Source of the DNA: Gammaproteobacteria bacterium
GTDB taxonomy: Bacteria > Pseudomonadota > Gammaproteobacteria > Pseudomonadales > Ketobacteraceae
Direction of reading: 5' to 3'
Length of the DNA stretch: 64,000 bases
NCBI GenBank assembly: GCA_013178375.1
Contig: JABLXQ010000025.1
Span: 1-64,000, forward strand
A program made the translations under genes and the position numbers. Below the pieces are notes generated by a model. That model had not been told where the DNA came from. It saw nothing but the letters and a program-made list of their open reading frames with translations, and made no database searches. Position 1 is the stretch's first letter, and each line of letters opens with the position of its first letter. Shown one piece after another: positions 43,329-52,998 of the stretch.

Positions 43329-44663
43329 TTATTCCGGTTCAAATACTGCAATGGATTCCACATGGGTAGTGTGCGGGAACATGTCCATCACACCGGCCTT
43401 CAGCAGTAGGTAGCCCTGCTTTTTCAATTCGCCTGCATCGCGCGCCAGCGTGGCGGGATTGCAGGATACGTAAACTATGCGTTTCGGCTTGAACACCGTC
43501 ATCTTGCTGACAATCTCCAGCGCGCCGGAGCGCGGCGGATCGATCAGGATCTTATCGAAACCACCGTGGGCCCAGGGCTGGCCCTCGAACGGTTTGGTCA
43601 GATCGGCGCCAAAAAATTCCACGTTGGTCAGATGATTGGCCGCTGCATTTTCACGACCGCGTACAACCATTGCCTCATCACCTTCCACGCCCACCACCTG
43701 TGCAGATTGGGTCGCCAGCGGCAGGGTAAAGTTCCCCAGGCCGCAGAACAGATCCAGAATGCGCTCGCCGGGCTGCGGATCGAGAAATTCGATCGCCTGC
43801 TTCACCATCTGCCGGTTGATCACCGGATTCACCTGGGTGAAATCCGTGGGATGGAATTGCAGGGTCAGGCCGAAATCCTCCAGTTTATAGTGCAGGCGCA
43901 GATCGTTATCGGCCGGCCATACCTTGTGAATACTGTCAGGGCCGGCGGGCTGCAGATAGAGGTGAAACTGCCGCTGCTGGCAAAACTGCACCAGCGTATC
44001 CAGATCGGCCGGCGGCAATGGCTGCATGTGGCGCACTACCAGCGCGGTGGCATCATCACCCTGTGCCACTTCAATCTGCGGAATCTGCAAACGCTGCTGC
44101 AGGGATTCGATCAGTTGCCGGAACTCGGGAAACGCCAGCCCCACTTCAGGCACCAGCACGTGGCACTGTTCGATCTCGGCGAGGAAGGCACTGTTTTTCT
44201 CGCGAAAACCCACCAGCGCGCGGCCCTTCTTTTCCACATATTTCGCACCCAGACGCGCCTTGCGCCGATAACCGAACTCCGGCCCGGTCATCGGTGGCAG
44301 CAGCTCCTGCGGCTGCAGATCGCCGAAATGCCTGAGCTGGTCCAGCAGGATATTCTGCTTCATCGCAATCTGCGCCGGGGAACTCATGTGCTGCAGGCTG
44401 CACCCGCCGCAGACAGCCGCTGCCGAGCAGCGCGGTTCAACCCGGTCCGGCGATGACTGCAGCACCTCGATCGCACGGGCTTCATCAAATTTGCCATGGC
44501 ATTGGGTGTAGCGCATGACGACTTTTTCCCCCAGCAGCGCGCCGTCCACGAACACAGCTTTGCCGTTGATGCGGCCGACGCCACGGCCATCATGGGCCAG
44601 GGAGTCGATGTTGATTTCCACCGCCTGTTGCGGGACTGGGGGCTTGCGATGTCTTCTTGGCAT
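43329..44663 (-). CDS. rlmD: 23S rRNA (uracil-1939-C5)-methyltransferase RlmD
   Basis: A 444-residue SAM-dependent RNA methyltransferase. It has an N-terminal TRAM domain ('IDSLAHDGRGVGRINGKAVF'), the Fe-S cysteines of 'CSAAAVCGGCSLQH', the SAM motif 'LDLFCGLGNFTLPLA', 'IDPPRSGALE' and the catalytic cysteine in 'YVSCNPATLARD'. It methylates U1939 of 23S rRNA. It precedes relA by 6 bases, the common gammaproteobacterial order. The large inverted-repeat element lies just upstream. Confidence 0.95.
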   Translation of the reverse strand: MPRRHRKPPVPQQAVEINIDSLAHDGRGVGRINGKAVFVDGALLGEKVVMRYTQCHGKFDEARAIEVLQSSPDRVEPRCSAAAVCGGCSLQHMSSPAQIAMKQNILLDQLRHFGDLQPQELLPPMTGPEFGYRRKARLGAKYVEKKGRALVGFREKNSAFLAEIEQCHVLVPEVGLAFPEFRQLIESLQQRLQIPQIEVAQGDDATALVVRHMQPLPPADLDTLVQFCQQRQFHLYLQPAGPDSIHKVWPADNDLRLHYKLEDFGLTLQFHPTDFTQVNPVINRQMVKQAIEFLDPQPGERILDLFCGLGNFTLPLATQSAQVVGVEGDEAMVVRGRENAAANHLTNVEFFGADLTKPFEGQPWAHGGFDKILIDPPRSGALEIVSKMTVFKPKRIVYVSCNPATLARDAGELKKQGYLLLKAGVMDMFPHTTHVESIAVFEPE

Positions 44664-44709
44664 TTGATGTGACTGCTATTTAGGAAAGTGGCACAGAAGC
44701 TTGATGAGA

Positions 44710-44821
44710 CCGGAGCGTTGGCTCGTGCTTTTCAGGAACGTCAGCGGCCATGGATGGCCGCTGACGAGCCTACAGGGACGTACTCGTGGCGTGTCCTGAA
44801 AAGCACGAGCCAACGCTCCGG
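44710..44821. repeat. Large composite inverted-repeat element
   Basis: Two perfect 28-base arms (44710-44737, beginning CCGGAGCGTTGGC, and 44794-44821) flank a 56-base core. The core holds a second perfect 12-bp inverted repeat (44740-44751 and 44754-44765, GTCAGCGGCCAT/ATGGCCGCTGAC) and a smaller stem ACGAG/CTCGT (44764-44768, 44783-44787) around CCTACAGGGACGTA. It resembles a REP/BIME-like intergenic element; no transposase is nearby and I saw no second copy in the window. It fills most of the gap between the exonuclease stop and the rlmD start. Confidence 0.8.
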
Positions 44822-44857
44822 CCTCCGGCAGAGAACCAAAACCTGAAACACGAAAAC

Positions 44858-45643
44858 TCATCCCGCCTTCCCCCCACTCTCCCATTCCGTCAGGAACGCC
44901 AGAAAGTGCGGATGCGCTTCACGCTTCAAATACTCCTTCACGATCCGCAGTTCATCTTCATATCCCTGCTGCGTGAGAAAACCACGAATCAGCTGAAACC
45001 GCAGATACACCAGCCAGGTATTCAACACATCCGTCTCACAATAATCGCGAATCCCTTTCAGATCGCCACGATGAAACGCATCCCACACCTTGTCGCCGCT
45101 CATCCCCATCTTGCCGGGAAAACCCAGCAGACTCGCCATCTGGTCCAGCGGCACATAAGCGCGGTTGTTATACAGCGCCAGCAGATCCATCAGATCCGTG
45201 TGACGCTCATGGTACCGGCTCAGATAATTATTCCACTTGAAATTCTTGTCATCGTTGCCGGTGTCCCAGTAACGCGGGCAGGCCACACCGTGCAGCATCG
45301 ACCGGTAATGCAGCACCGGCAAATCAAACCCGCTGCCATTCCAGCTCACCAGCGTCGGCGAAAACCGGTCGATCAGGTGGAAGAACTTTTCCAGCAGCGT
45401 TTTCTCATCGGATTTCTCATCCCCCAGCGACCACACCGCCACCTTGTCCTGCGACCGATACACTGCGGAAATCGTCACCACCCGCTGCAGATGCAAACGC
45501 AGAAAATCATTGCCGGATTCCTGTCGCCGCAAATGAAACATCGCAGCGGCCGTGTCGCCATCCTTCAGACCTTCCAGCCCGAACAGACGACGACCGCCCT
45601 CCAGATCGGGCACGGTTTCAATATCAAACACCAGTACGTTCAT
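44858..45643 (-). CDS. PolB-like 3'-5' exonuclease
   Basis: A 261-residue DEDD-type nuclease (predicted PolB-like exonuclease, PF10108). Catalytic acidic residues appear in Exo I 'VFDIET' (D7, E9), Exo II 'SWNGSGFDLPVL' and Exo III 'YCETDVLNTW' (YxxxD, so the DEDDy subtype). It has no polymerase domain. The true start is ATG 45643, directly before the Exo I motif, 10 bases after the cysM stop; a longer frame reaching 45703 lies within cysM. It is probably co-transcribed with cysM. Its biological substrate is unknown. Confidence 0.88.
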   Translation of the reverse strand: MNVLVFDIETVPDLEGGRRLFGLEGLKDGDTAAAMFHLRRQESGNDFLRLHLQRVVTISAVYRSQDKVAVWSLGDEKSDEKTLLEKFFHLIDRFSPTLVSWNGSGFDLPVLHYRSMLHGVACPRYWDTGNDDKNFKWNNYLSRYHERHTDLMDLLALYNNRAYVPLDQMASLLGFPGKMGMSGDKVWDAFHRGDLKGIRDYCETDVLNTWLVYLRFQLIRGFLTQQGYEDELRIVKEYLKREAHPHFLAFLTEWESGGKAG

Positions 45644-45653
45644 GGTTACCCAA

Positions 45654-46547
45654 TCATTGCGGCGAAAACACGCCGGTGGAAAGATAACGATCGCCGCGAT
45701 CACAAATGATAGCCACGATCACAGCGTTTTCGACCTCACGGGAAATCTGCAGCGCGCCAGCCACCGCACCGCCAGATGAAACGCCACAAAAAATGCCTTC
45801 CTTCGCCGCCAGCGCGCGCATGGTTTCCTCGGCATCCTTCTGCGTAATGTCCACTACCCGGTCCACCCGCGACGCATCGTAAATTTTCGGCAGATAGGCC
45901 TGCGGCCAGCGCCGGATACCAGGAATCGCCGACCCTTCCTGCGGCTGCAAGCCAATGATCTGGATCTCGGGATTTTTTTCCTTCAGAAAACGCGACGTGC
46001 CCATGATGGTGCCGGTCGTCCCCATCGAGCTGACGAAATGCGTGATCGTGCCTTCAGTGTCACGCCAGATCTCCGGGCCCGTGGTTTCGTAGTGGGCCAG
46101 CGGATTGTCCTGATTGGCGAACTGGTCCAGCACAATGCCCTGACCGTCGCGCTGCATCTGCTCCGCCAGATCCCGGGCGCCTTCCATGCCTTCCTTCTGG
46201 GTCACCCGTACCAGCTCGGCACCGTACGCCGACATCGCCGCGCGCCGCTCCTCGCTCATGTTGTCGGGCATGATCAGCACCATGCGGTAACCCTTGATCG
46301 CCGCCGCCATGGCCAGCGCAATGCCGGTGTTGCCGCTCGTCGCTTCAATCAGGGTGTCACCGGGCTTGATCAGGCCACGGGCCTCGGCGTGCTGGATCAT
46401 GCTCAGGGCGGGACGATCCTTGACCGAACCGGCGGGATTATTGCCCTCCAGTTTCACCAGAATCGTATTGGTCGTGCCCCCCGGCAGCCGCTGCAGCCGT
46501 ACCAGCGGCGTGTTTCCTACAAAGTCTTCAATCGTGGGATAATGCAT
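45654..46547 (-). CDS. cysM: Cysteine synthase B
   Basis: A 297-residue PLP enzyme. The PLP lysine is in 'EGNNPAGSVKDRPA', and the phosphate-binding 'TSGNTGIALAMAAA' and the 'SSMGTTGTIMGTSRFL' loop follow. CysM uses O-acetylserine with sulfide or thiosulfate (or O-phosphoserine in some bacteria). Length and the 'RLPGG' start favour CysM over CysK (about 320 residues). ATG 46547 begins the family's conserved 'YPTIEDFVGNTPLVRL'. It is divergent from barA across 142 bases. Confidence 0.93.
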   Translation of the reverse strand: MHYPTIEDFVGNTPLVRLQRLPGGTTNTILVKLEGNNPAGSVKDRPALSMIQHAEARGLIKPGDTLIEATSGNTGIALAMAAAIKGYRMVLIMPDNMSEERRAAMSAYGAELVRVTQKEGMEGARDLAEQMQRDGQGIVLDQFANQDNPLAHYETTGPEIWRDTEGTITHFVSSMGTTGTIMGTSRFLKEKNPEIQIIGLQPQEGSAIPGIRRWPQAYLPKIYDASRVDRVVDITQKDAEETMRALAAKEGIFCGVSSGGAVAGALQISREVENAVIVAIICDRGDRYLSTGVFSPQ

Positions 46548-46689
46548 GGCTACGTCCCGAACCCGTGAAATGCGGCTATTGTACCCTGCACCCGGGAGCG
46601 AGCCTATCACCGGCAGGCGAAATAGCTTTGGCAAGTTGGCATATACTTAGAACGAAAAACCGGTGCCCTGTCCTGGCTGGAAATCCCGC

Positions 46690-49512
46690 GTGAAAACAGA
46701 CACAAAGAAGATTGCATCCCTGCTGCCCCTGAAGAACGTGGGCCTGCGCACCCGCGCCCTGCTGATCAGTTCGCTGCCGGTCATCCTGATCGGCTTCGCG
46801 CTGGCGGGCACCCTGATGCTGCAGCGCTTCGACGAACTGGACAAGGCGCTGGAAAATCAGGGCAAGATGATCGCGGCGGCCTTCTCCCACGGCATCTTTG
46901 AAAGCATGACCCAGCGCCAGGGCCACACGCTGCCGTTTTACGCCCAGCGCATCCTGGAAGAGGACAACGTCCGCTCCGTGGCAATCTACGACACCACGGG
47001 AAAACTGATCACCCAGGCCGGCCCCCGCATGCATCCGTTACCGGAGCACGAACCGCTGCTGCCGTCAGACGCCACCAAGAACGGTGTCAGCCGCCTGACG
47101 GACACCACCCTGCGAGTGATTCATCCGATCTACCCGGCCTCGTCCTATCATCCGCTGGCCAGCGACCGGCCCGAGGCAGGCTGGCTGGAAGTGGAAGTCG
47201 ACCGCTCCAATCTGGTGCTGGCCAAATACCGCAACCTGCTGTCGATGTTGCTGGTGATCGCGCTGGCAGTGGTGCTGAACACCGCCATCGCCGTGCATTT
47301 TTCTGCCAGCATTGGCCGCGTGGTGTCGCGCATCAAACAGGCCCTGGCCGCCATGACCAGCGGCAACCTGGATGTGCGGGTGGAAGAAGATGCCTACGGT
47401 GAACTGAAGGAATTGCAGGCGGCGCTGAACCATCTGGGCCAGTCGATCCTGGAAGGCCAGCAGGAACTGCAACAGAACGTGGACCAGGCCACCGAAGACC
47501 TGCGCGAAACGCTGGAAACTATCGAGATCCAGAACATCGAACTGGATCTGGCGCGGAAAGAGGCGCTGGAAGCCAGCCGCATCAAATCCGAATTCCTGGC
47601 CAATATGTCCCACGAAATCCGCACCCCGCTCAACGGCATCATCGGCTTCACCAACCTGCTGCTGAAAAGCGAAGTCAGCCTGACCCAGCGCGACTACCTC
47701 GACACCATCCAGAAATCCTCCGAAAGCCTGCTGGCCATCATCAACGACATCCTCGACTTCTCGAAAATCGAAGCCGGCAAGCTGGTGCTGGACCAAGTGC
47801 CGCTGAATTTCCAGGAAGTGGTGGAAGACGTACTCACCATGCTGGCGCCGATGGCGCACGAAAAACATCTGGAACAGGTGAGCCTGTTCTACTCCGACGT
47901 ACCCACCGGCATCGTCGGCGATCCCTTGCGGCTGAAACAGATCCTCACCAACCTGGTGAACAACGCCATCAAATTCACCGACCACGGCGAAATCGTGGTG
48001 CGGGTGATGCTGGACGACATGAAGGACAGCAGCGCCATCATCAAGGTCAGCGTGTCCGACACCGGTATCGGTCTTACCAAGGAACAGCAGCGCGCCCTGT
48101 TCAGCGCCTTCCGCCAGGCCGACACCACTACCGCACGGCGCTTCGGCGGTACCGGCCTGGGGCTGGTGATTTCCAAACATCTGGTTGAACAGATGCGCGG
48201 CGAAATCGGTCTGGAGAGCGAACCGGGCCAGGGCTCCACATTCTGGTTCACCTTCCGCGCCGAGATCCACAACGCCGACGCCATCGAAATACCGCTGCTG
48301 ATCAACCAGCGCTGCCAGATTGCCATCTACGACAGTAATGCCACCGTGCGCGCAAACCTGAAAAACACGCTGCAGAAACGCAAGGTGGAAGTGATCGAGT
48401 TTTCCGATTTCACCGCACTGACAGGCCTGCTGTCCCGCCCCGAAGACCAGCTGCCGCACGCCATCATCGTCGGCATCAATGCGCAGCATCCGCTGTATCA
48501 GGAAACCGTGAATCTGGTGCGCGCGAACCAGAACCGCATTCCCCTGATCATCCACGCCAATCCCGCCGACCAGAGCCTGCTGGCGGACCTGCTGGATGGC
48601 CGCGTATTGCCGCTGATCACCAAACCCCTGTGCCAGCAGAAAGCCTACGACCTGCTGGGCAGCCTGATCAGCACCGACGCCTTCCAGCATCACCGCAGTT
48701 TTACCGAAGCCGATCAAAAGCGGGTCAGCCGCATTGGCCACCAACCCCTGCGCGTCATCGCGGTGGACGACAACGCCGCCAACCTGAAGCTGCTCACCGC
48801 ATTGCTGGAAGATCTGGATGTGCTGGTCACCGCCTGCGACAGCGGCATCAAAGCGCTGCAGCATATTGAACAGCGCGAATTCGATCTGGTGCTGATGGAC
48901 ATCCAGATGCCGGTGATGGATGGCGTGGAAACCGCGCGTCGCATCCGCATGATGGAAAAAGGCGAGCGTCGCACACCGATCATCGCGGTAACCGCCCACG
49001 CGCTGGCCAGCGAAAAACACCAGCTGCTCAATTCCGGCATGGACGACTATGTCACCAAGCCTATCAACGAATCCCAGCTGATCCACATCATCCACAAGTG
49101 GACCGGCGTGAACCTGCACCAGAAAAACAGCGAGCGCGGCAACACCTCCGCCGAACCGGGCCGCAATGGCGCCGCCGTGGACATGCAGCTGGGTATCAAA
49201 CTGGCCAACGGCAAGGCAGATCTGGCGGAGGAAATGCTGGACATGCTGTTCACGTCGCTGCAGAAAGACAAATCGCTCATCACAGAGCGGCTGGCGGACG
49301 AGGATTATGGTGCGCTGCTGGAAGTGGTGCACAAGCTGCACGGCGCCACCCGCTACACCGGTGTACCGAAACTGCAGAAGTGCTCGTTCGTGCTGGAGGA
49401 AGCGCTGAAACTGCAGCGTTATGAGACTGTGCCCGAGCTCACTGATGATCTGATGCAGGCGATCGATCAGGTGGTGGGCTGGTATGTGGAAAACCGGGTG
49501 CCGGTGCGCTGA
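46690..49512 (+). CDS. barA: BarA/GacS-type hybrid sensor histidine kinase
   Basis: About 940 residues, starting from GTG 46690. Two membrane helices (about 20-42 and 182-204) enclose a periplasmic sensor, then HAMP, a dimerisation/histidine phosphotransfer domain with H308 in 'MSHEIRTPLNG', an ATPase domain ('DTGIGLTKEQQ', 'RRFGGTGLGLVIS'), a degenerate receiver, an intact receiver with D737 in 'LMDIQMPVMDG', and a C-terminal HPt domain with H881 in 'HKLHGATRY'. This tripartite layout and the cysM-rlmD-relA neighbourhood match GacS/BarA, which phosphorylates GacA/UvrY to induce csrA-titrating small RNAs. No gacA gene is in the window. Confidence 0.92.
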   Translation: MKTDTKKIASLLPLKNVGLRTRALLISSLPVILIGFALAGTLMLQRFDELDKALENQGKMIAAAFSHGIFESMTQRQGHTLPFYAQRILEEDNVRSVAIYDTTGKLITQAGPRMHPLPEHEPLLPSDATKNGVSRLTDTTLRVIHPIYPASSYHPLASDRPEAGWLEVEVDRSNLVLAKYRNLLSMLLVIALAVVLNTAIAVHFSASIGRVVSRIKQALAAMTSGNLDVRVEEDAYGELKELQAALNHLGQSILEGQQELQQNVDQATEDLRETLETIEIQNIELDLARKEALEASRIKSEFLANMSHEIRTPLNGIIGFTNLLLKSEVSLTQRDYLDTIQKSSESLLAIINDILDFSKIEAGKLVLDQVPLNFQEVVEDVLTMLAPMAHEKHLEQVSLFYSDVPTGIVGDPLRLKQILTNLVNNAIKFTDHGEIVVRVMLDDMKDSSAIIKVSVSDTGIGLTKEQQRALFSAFRQADTTTARRFGGTGLGLVISKHLVEQMRGEIGLESEPGQGSTFWFTFRAEIHNADAIEIPLLINQRCQIAIYDSNATVRANLKNTLQKRKVEVIEFSDFTALTGLLSRPEDQLPHAIIVGINAQHPLYQETVNLVRANQNRIPLIIHANPADQSLLADLLDGRVLPLITKPLCQQKAYDLLGSLISTDAFQHHRSFTEADQKRVSRIGHQPLRVIAVDDNAANLKLLTALLEDLDVLVTACDSGIKALQHIEQREFDLVLMDIQMPVMDGVETARRIRMMEKGERRTPIIAVTAHALASEKHQLLNSGMDDYVTKPINESQLIHIIHKWTGVNLHQKNSERGNTSAEPGRNGAAVDMQLGIKLANGKADLAEEMLDMLFTSLQKDKSLITERLADEDYGALLEVVHKLHGATRYTGVPKLQKCSFVLEEALKLQRYETVPELTDDLMQAIDQVVGWYVENRVPVR

Positions 49513-49559
49513 AAGCACCGGCGGCCGTTCATGGTTGCATGCTCACATTCGCAACCAGA

Positions 49560-50105
49560 TCAGGCTGAATAAGGATCTTCGTCCGTCAGATAGGCGATCA
49601 GTTTCAGCTTGTGTGGATGCTGCCACAACCACTGCCGGATCGACTGGATCTTCGCATAATCCTCCGCGCCGAATTCATGCTCATACAAATGCTGGAAGGT
49701 TTCCCGCGCCGAGGCTTCGCGGATCTTGCGCTGCCAGGGATCGGTAAAAATCCGGTTCAGGCTGCCTGCCAGACCTTTCTGTTTCAGCAACGCCCATTCA
49801 CCCTTGTCCAGCCACATACCGTGCACCGACGGGCTTAGATCCAGCCGGTGATCCGAATCGGCAGACACCCGGTATTTCAGCATCAGGTTGCCGGATACAG
49901 GACACAGCAATGCCTGTTTGTGATCCTCCGCCACCGGCTCACCCGCTTCCGGCGCGAATACGTGATCCTTGTTGGCTTCCTTCCAGGTCAGGTAATCCCC
50001 CAGCAGAATCCAGTTGCCACCGCAATGATCGCAGGTGTGGCAGGGAAACAGCTGGTCCAGATAGGCAGGCTGCAGACTGCCCTGTTTGCAACTGGTGCAT
50101 TTCAT
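49560..50105 (-). CDS. TFIIB-type zinc-ribbon protein
   Basis: A 181-residue soluble protein. The N-terminus has four cysteines in CxxC..CHTCDHCGG spacing ('[11 protein letters not shown]', 'FPCHTCDHCGGNWI'), a zf-TFIIB-like zinc ribbon. A second pair is incomplete ('LLCPVSGNLMLKYRV'), followed by 'LSPSVHGMWLDKGEW', typical of these proteins. The remainder is helical and Trp-rich. Function is unknown. Its start overlaps the acpS stop by 4 bases, so it is the third gene of pdxJ-acpS. Confidence 0.75.
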   Translation of the reverse strand: MKCTSCKQGSLQPAYLDQLFPCHTCDHCGGNWILLGDYLTWKEANKDHVFAPEAGEPVAEDHKQALLCPVSGNLMLKYRVSADSDHRLDLSPSVHGMWLDKGEWALLKQKGLAGSLNRIFTDPWQRKIREASARETFQHLYEHEFGAEDYAKIQSIRQWLWQHPHKLKLIAYLTDEDPYSA

Positions 50106-50506
50106 GATGCGGCTCCTTGTGCGTCCGATTCCAGGATGACGAACGCCACCGCGTGCTCTTTCTCGTCGGAAATCGACAGATGCACACGGGTGACGCCCAT
50201 GGTGTTGGCATGTTCCAGCGCTCTGCCCGTCAGGGTCATCACCGGCGCGCCTTTTTCGTTGTTGTGAATGTTGACGTGTTTCCAGGTGATGCCGTCGGCA
50301 AAACCGGTGCCGAGGGCCTTTACCGCCGCCTCTTTCGCCGCAAACCGCTTGGCCAGATACGCCGCCTTGTTGATATCACTGCGCTTCTGGAATTCGGCAA
50401 ATTCGGATTCGGTGAGCAGGCGGCGCGGATAGGCGTCGCCCATGCGCGCGAAGGATTCCGCCATCCGTTCCACTGCAATAATGTCGGTACCGATGCCGAC
50501 GATCAT
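50102..50506 (-). CDS. acpS: Holo-[acyl-carrier-protein] synthase AcpS
   Basis: A 134-residue phosphopantetheinyl transferase: '[20 protein letters not shown]' supplies the metal-binding aspartate and '[16 protein letters not shown]' the KEAxxKAL motif. It transfers 4'-phosphopantetheine from CoA to apo-ACP. Slightly longer than E. coli AcpS (126). It overlaps pdxJ by 4 bases at its start and the zinc-ribbon gene by 4 at its end. Confidence 0.94.
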   Translation of the reverse strand: MIVGIGTDIIAVERMAESFARMGDAYPRRLLTESEFAEFQKRSDINKAAYLAKRFAAKEAAVKALGTGFADGITWKHVNIHNNEKGAPVMTLTGRALEHANTMGVTRVHLSISDEKEHAVAFVILESDAQGAAS

Positions 50507-51243
50507 GCCCGCGCCTGCAGCATCAGTCGTTTCATTTCACGCACCGCCTCTTTCAGTCCGGTGAAAACTGCTCGCGCAATGATGCTGTGGCCAATATTCA
50601 ACTCGGTGATACCGGGAAGCGCCGCAATCGGCTCCACATTCTGATAATTCAGCCCGTGGCCTGCGTTCACGATCAGGCCGTTCTGCAAACCGATGTCCAC
50701 GCCGGTGCGAATGCGCTGGAACTCTGCCTGCATGGCCGCATCGGTTTCGGCATCGGCATAGGCGCCGGTGTGGATTTCTATGACCGGTGCACCGGCCCTG
50801 GCAGCCGCTTCGATCTGCGCCTGGTCCGCATCGATAAACAGCGACACTTCGATTCCCGCCGCCCCCAACCGGTCGCAGGCTGCCTTGATCCGGTCGAAAT
50901 TGCCCACCACATCCAGTCCGCCTTCGGTGGTGAGTTCCTGTCTCTTTTCCGGCACCAGACAGCAATGGGGCGGCATAATGAATTCGGCGTAGGCCAGCAT
51001 TTCGCTGGTGACGGCCATTTCCAGATTGACCCGGGTTTGCAGCGTATCCATCAAAATACGCACGTCACGCTCCTGAATATGACGGCGGTCTTCGCGCAGG
51101 TGCACGGTGATGCCATCCGCACCCGCCTCTTCGGCATCCAGCGCTGCCTGCACCGGATCGGGATAACGGGTGCCGCGCGCCTGGCGCAAGGTGGCGACAT
51201 GGTCCACGTTCACACCCAGCAGAATTCGTTTGTGCAGATTCAT
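50503..51243 (-). CDS. pdxJ: Pyridoxine 5'-phosphate synthase PdxJ
   Basis: A 246-residue TIM-barrel enzyme: '[23 protein letters not shown]', '[16 protein letters not shown]' and '[12 protein letters not shown]' are diagnostic (quoted in parts). It condenses 3-amino-1-hydroxyacetone phosphate with deoxyxylulose phosphate to form pyridoxine phosphate. ATG 51243 is chosen at the conserved N-terminus, after GAAGAGG. It follows recO, as in E. coli, with a 128-base gap that contains TGTCAA repeats. Confidence 0.95.
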   Translation of the reverse strand: MNLHKRILLGVNVDHVATLRQARGTRYPDPVQAALDAEEAGADGITVHLREDRRHIQERDVRILMDTLQTRVNLEMAVTSEMLAYAEFIMPPHCCLVPEKRQELTTEGGLDVVGNFDRIKAACDRLGAAGIEVSLFIDADQAQIEAAARAGAPVIEIHTGAYADAETDAAMQAEFQRIRTGVDIGLQNGLIVNAGHGLNYQNVEPIAALPGITELNIGHSIIARAVFTGLKEAVREMKRLMLQARA

Positions 51244-51266
51244 GATGGCCTCTTCATCCCATGATG

Positions 51267-51290
51267 GCGTTGACATTGACAGCGTTGACA
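51267..51290 (-). repeat. TGTCAACGC / TGTCAA direct repeats upstream of pdxJ
   Basis: On the minus strand TGTCAACGC, TGTCAA and TGTCAACGC occur back to back (51290 to 51267), 23 bases before the pdxJ start. They could be an operator array or a chance expansion. No protein is supported across them. Confidence 0.4.
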
Positions 51291-51371
51291 CTGTGAGCAC
51301 TGACCAGTGCGCGAACTGGTGAATTGTCCGGCGAATTGCCACGTAAATCGCCTGCTGATTTTTCGGCAATT

Positions 51372-52097
51372 TCAGCGTTTGGCGAGCTGCAGAAAAAGAT
51401 CGCGGCTGTGCAGCGGCTTGTCACCCAGATGCGGCGCCAGCGCCAGCCGGCTCAACTGCTTGGCCGCTGCCCGCACCGCGCTATCTTCATACGCCTGCTG
51501 GTGGATTTCAAGCAAGTGGGCACCGCTGAAACACCGGCGCAGGCGGGACGGTTCTTTCGGCAGTTGCAGCAGGCGGACAAAACCGCTGTCGGCCTCGTAC
51601 AGATAGTGGTCATCGCGCTGCACCGGATTGCCTTCCGTGTCGCGGTCCAGCACCAGCTCGTAGCCCAGTTCCAGCAACAGGTTTTGTTCAAACAGACGCA
51701 GCGGAATTTCCGGCGGCAGATCCTGCAACTGGCGCAACGTATGCTCATAGTGCTGAAACAGACCCGGCAGCGCTTCTTCCTTGTGCAACAGCCGCACCAG
51801 CAATTCGTTCAGGTACATGCCGCTGAACAACGCCGTACCCGTCAACATGACCGAGGCCGCCGCCGCTTCCAGCAGACGCCCGCTTTTCAGATCCTGCTTG
51901 CCGTCAAAGGTAATGGCGAGGGGGGTAAAGGGTTGCAGCAGACGGGCTTTTGCGCCCTGCCTGCCTTCCTTTTTGAGATGTTTATAGACGATGGAAATGC
52001 GCCCGTGGCGACGCAGGAAAAACTCACCGATCAGACTGGTGTCGCGCAGGGGGCGCGCATGCAGAAGGTAGCCGTAATCCGGATCATTTATTGTCAT
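51372..52097 (-). CDS. recO: DNA repair protein RecO
   Basis: About 241 residues. The N-terminal OB-fold begins '[19 protein letters not shown]' and '[11 protein letters not shown]', followed by the helical domain ('[24 protein letters not shown]', in parts). It lacks a zinc-binding CxxC pair, like E. coli RecO. It loads RecA on gapped DNA with RecR. ATG 52097 lies within the end of era, giving a 14-base overlap; the longer frame to 52124 is inside era. Confidence 0.93.
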   Translation of the reverse strand: MTINDPDYGYLLHARPLRDTSLIGEFFLRRHGRISIVYKHLKKEGRQGAKARLLQPFTPLAITFDGKQDLKSGRLLEAAAASVMLTGTALFSGMYLNELLVRLLHKEEALPGLFQHYEHTLRQLQDLPPEIPLRLFEQNLLLELGYELVLDRDTEGNPVQRDDHYLYEADSGFVRLLQLPKEPSRLRRCFSGAHLLEIHQQAYEDSAVRAAAKQLSRLALAPHLGDKPLHSRDLFLQLAKR

Positions 52098-52998
52098 CAC
52101 CGTAGCCCAGACTGCGCAGGGCACGCTCGTCGTCGGCCCAGCCGCTCTTCACCTTGACCCAGGTTTTCAGCATCACCTTGCATTCCAGCATCTTTTCCAT
52201 GTCGATGCGGGCCTCGGTGCCGATCTTGCGCAGGCGCTCGCCGTTGTCGCCGATCACAATACGTTTCTGGCTGTCTTTTTCCACCAGAATCAACGCGCCA
52301 ATGTGCCAGACGCCATTTTCAAACACGAACTCTTCGATCTCCACCGCGCAGGCATAGGGCAGTTCCTTGCCCAGCTGGCGCATGATTTTCTCACGCACGA
52401 TTTCCGCCGCCAGGAAACGCTGGGAGCGGTCGGTGATCTGATCTTCCGGATAAAAAAGCTCACTCAGTGGCAGGCGGGAATTCACTTCCTGCTCCAGCTG
52501 GTCCAGCTGTTTGTTGCGCAACGCAGAGATGGGCACGATGGCAGCAAACTCGCGTTTCTGCGCCAGCATCTCGATGTGGGGCAGTAATGCCGCCTTGTCC
52601 TCGATTTCATCCACCTTGTTGATGGCCAGAATCACCGGCGACGGCGTGGAGCGGATCTTGCGCAGCACATGCTCGTCGCCATCGTTCCACTTCAGGCCGT
52701 CCACCACCAACACCACCACATCCACGTCGCGCACCGAACTGGTGGCGGCGCGGTTCATCATGCGGTTGATCGCCTTGGGTTCCTCGGCGTGAATGCCCGG
52801 TGTATCCACATAAATGGCCTGCACACCGTTTTCGGTCTTGATGCCCAGCACCCGGTGACGGGTAGTCTGCGGCTTGCGCGAGGTGATACTGATCTTCTGC
52901 CCCAGCAAGTGGTTCATCAGGGTGGACTTGCCCACATTGGGGCGGCCCACGATGGCCACGTAGCCGCAGCGGGTCTGTACGTTCTGTTCGTCTGTCAT
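52084..52998 (-). CDS. era: GTPase Era
   Basis: A 304-residue GTPase: G1 'GRPNVGKST', G2 'TTRH', G3 'DTPG', G4 'NKVD' and a C-terminal KH domain ('[19 protein letters not shown]'). It binds the 3' end of 16S rRNA and acts in 30S assembly. It overlaps rnc by 4 bases at its start and recO by 14 at its end. Confidence 0.96.
   Translation of the reverse strand: MTDEQNVQTRCGYVAIVGRPNVGKSTLMNHLLGQKISITSRKPQTTRHRVLGIKTENGVQAIYVDTPGIHAEEPKAINRMMNRAATSSVRDVDVVVLVVDGLKWNDGDEHVLRKIRSTPSPVILAINKVDEIEDKAALLPHIEMLAQKREFAAIVPISALRNKQLDQLEQEVNSRLPLSELFYPEDQITDRSQRFLAAEIVREKIMRQLGKELPYACAVEIEEFVFENGVWHIGALILVEKDSQKRIVIGDNGERLRKIGTEARIDMEKMLECKVMLKTWVKVKSGWADDERALRSLGYGDDNK

Noticed and set aside
44858-45703. 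Longer start for the PolB-like exonuclease
   Set aside because: The extension lies inside cysM and precedes the Exo I motif by 20 nonhomologous residues; ATG 45643 fits the family.
47065-49518. 817-residue minus-strand open frame antisense to barA
   Set aside because: Shadow of the kinase gene; histidine/glutamine-rich with no domain signature.
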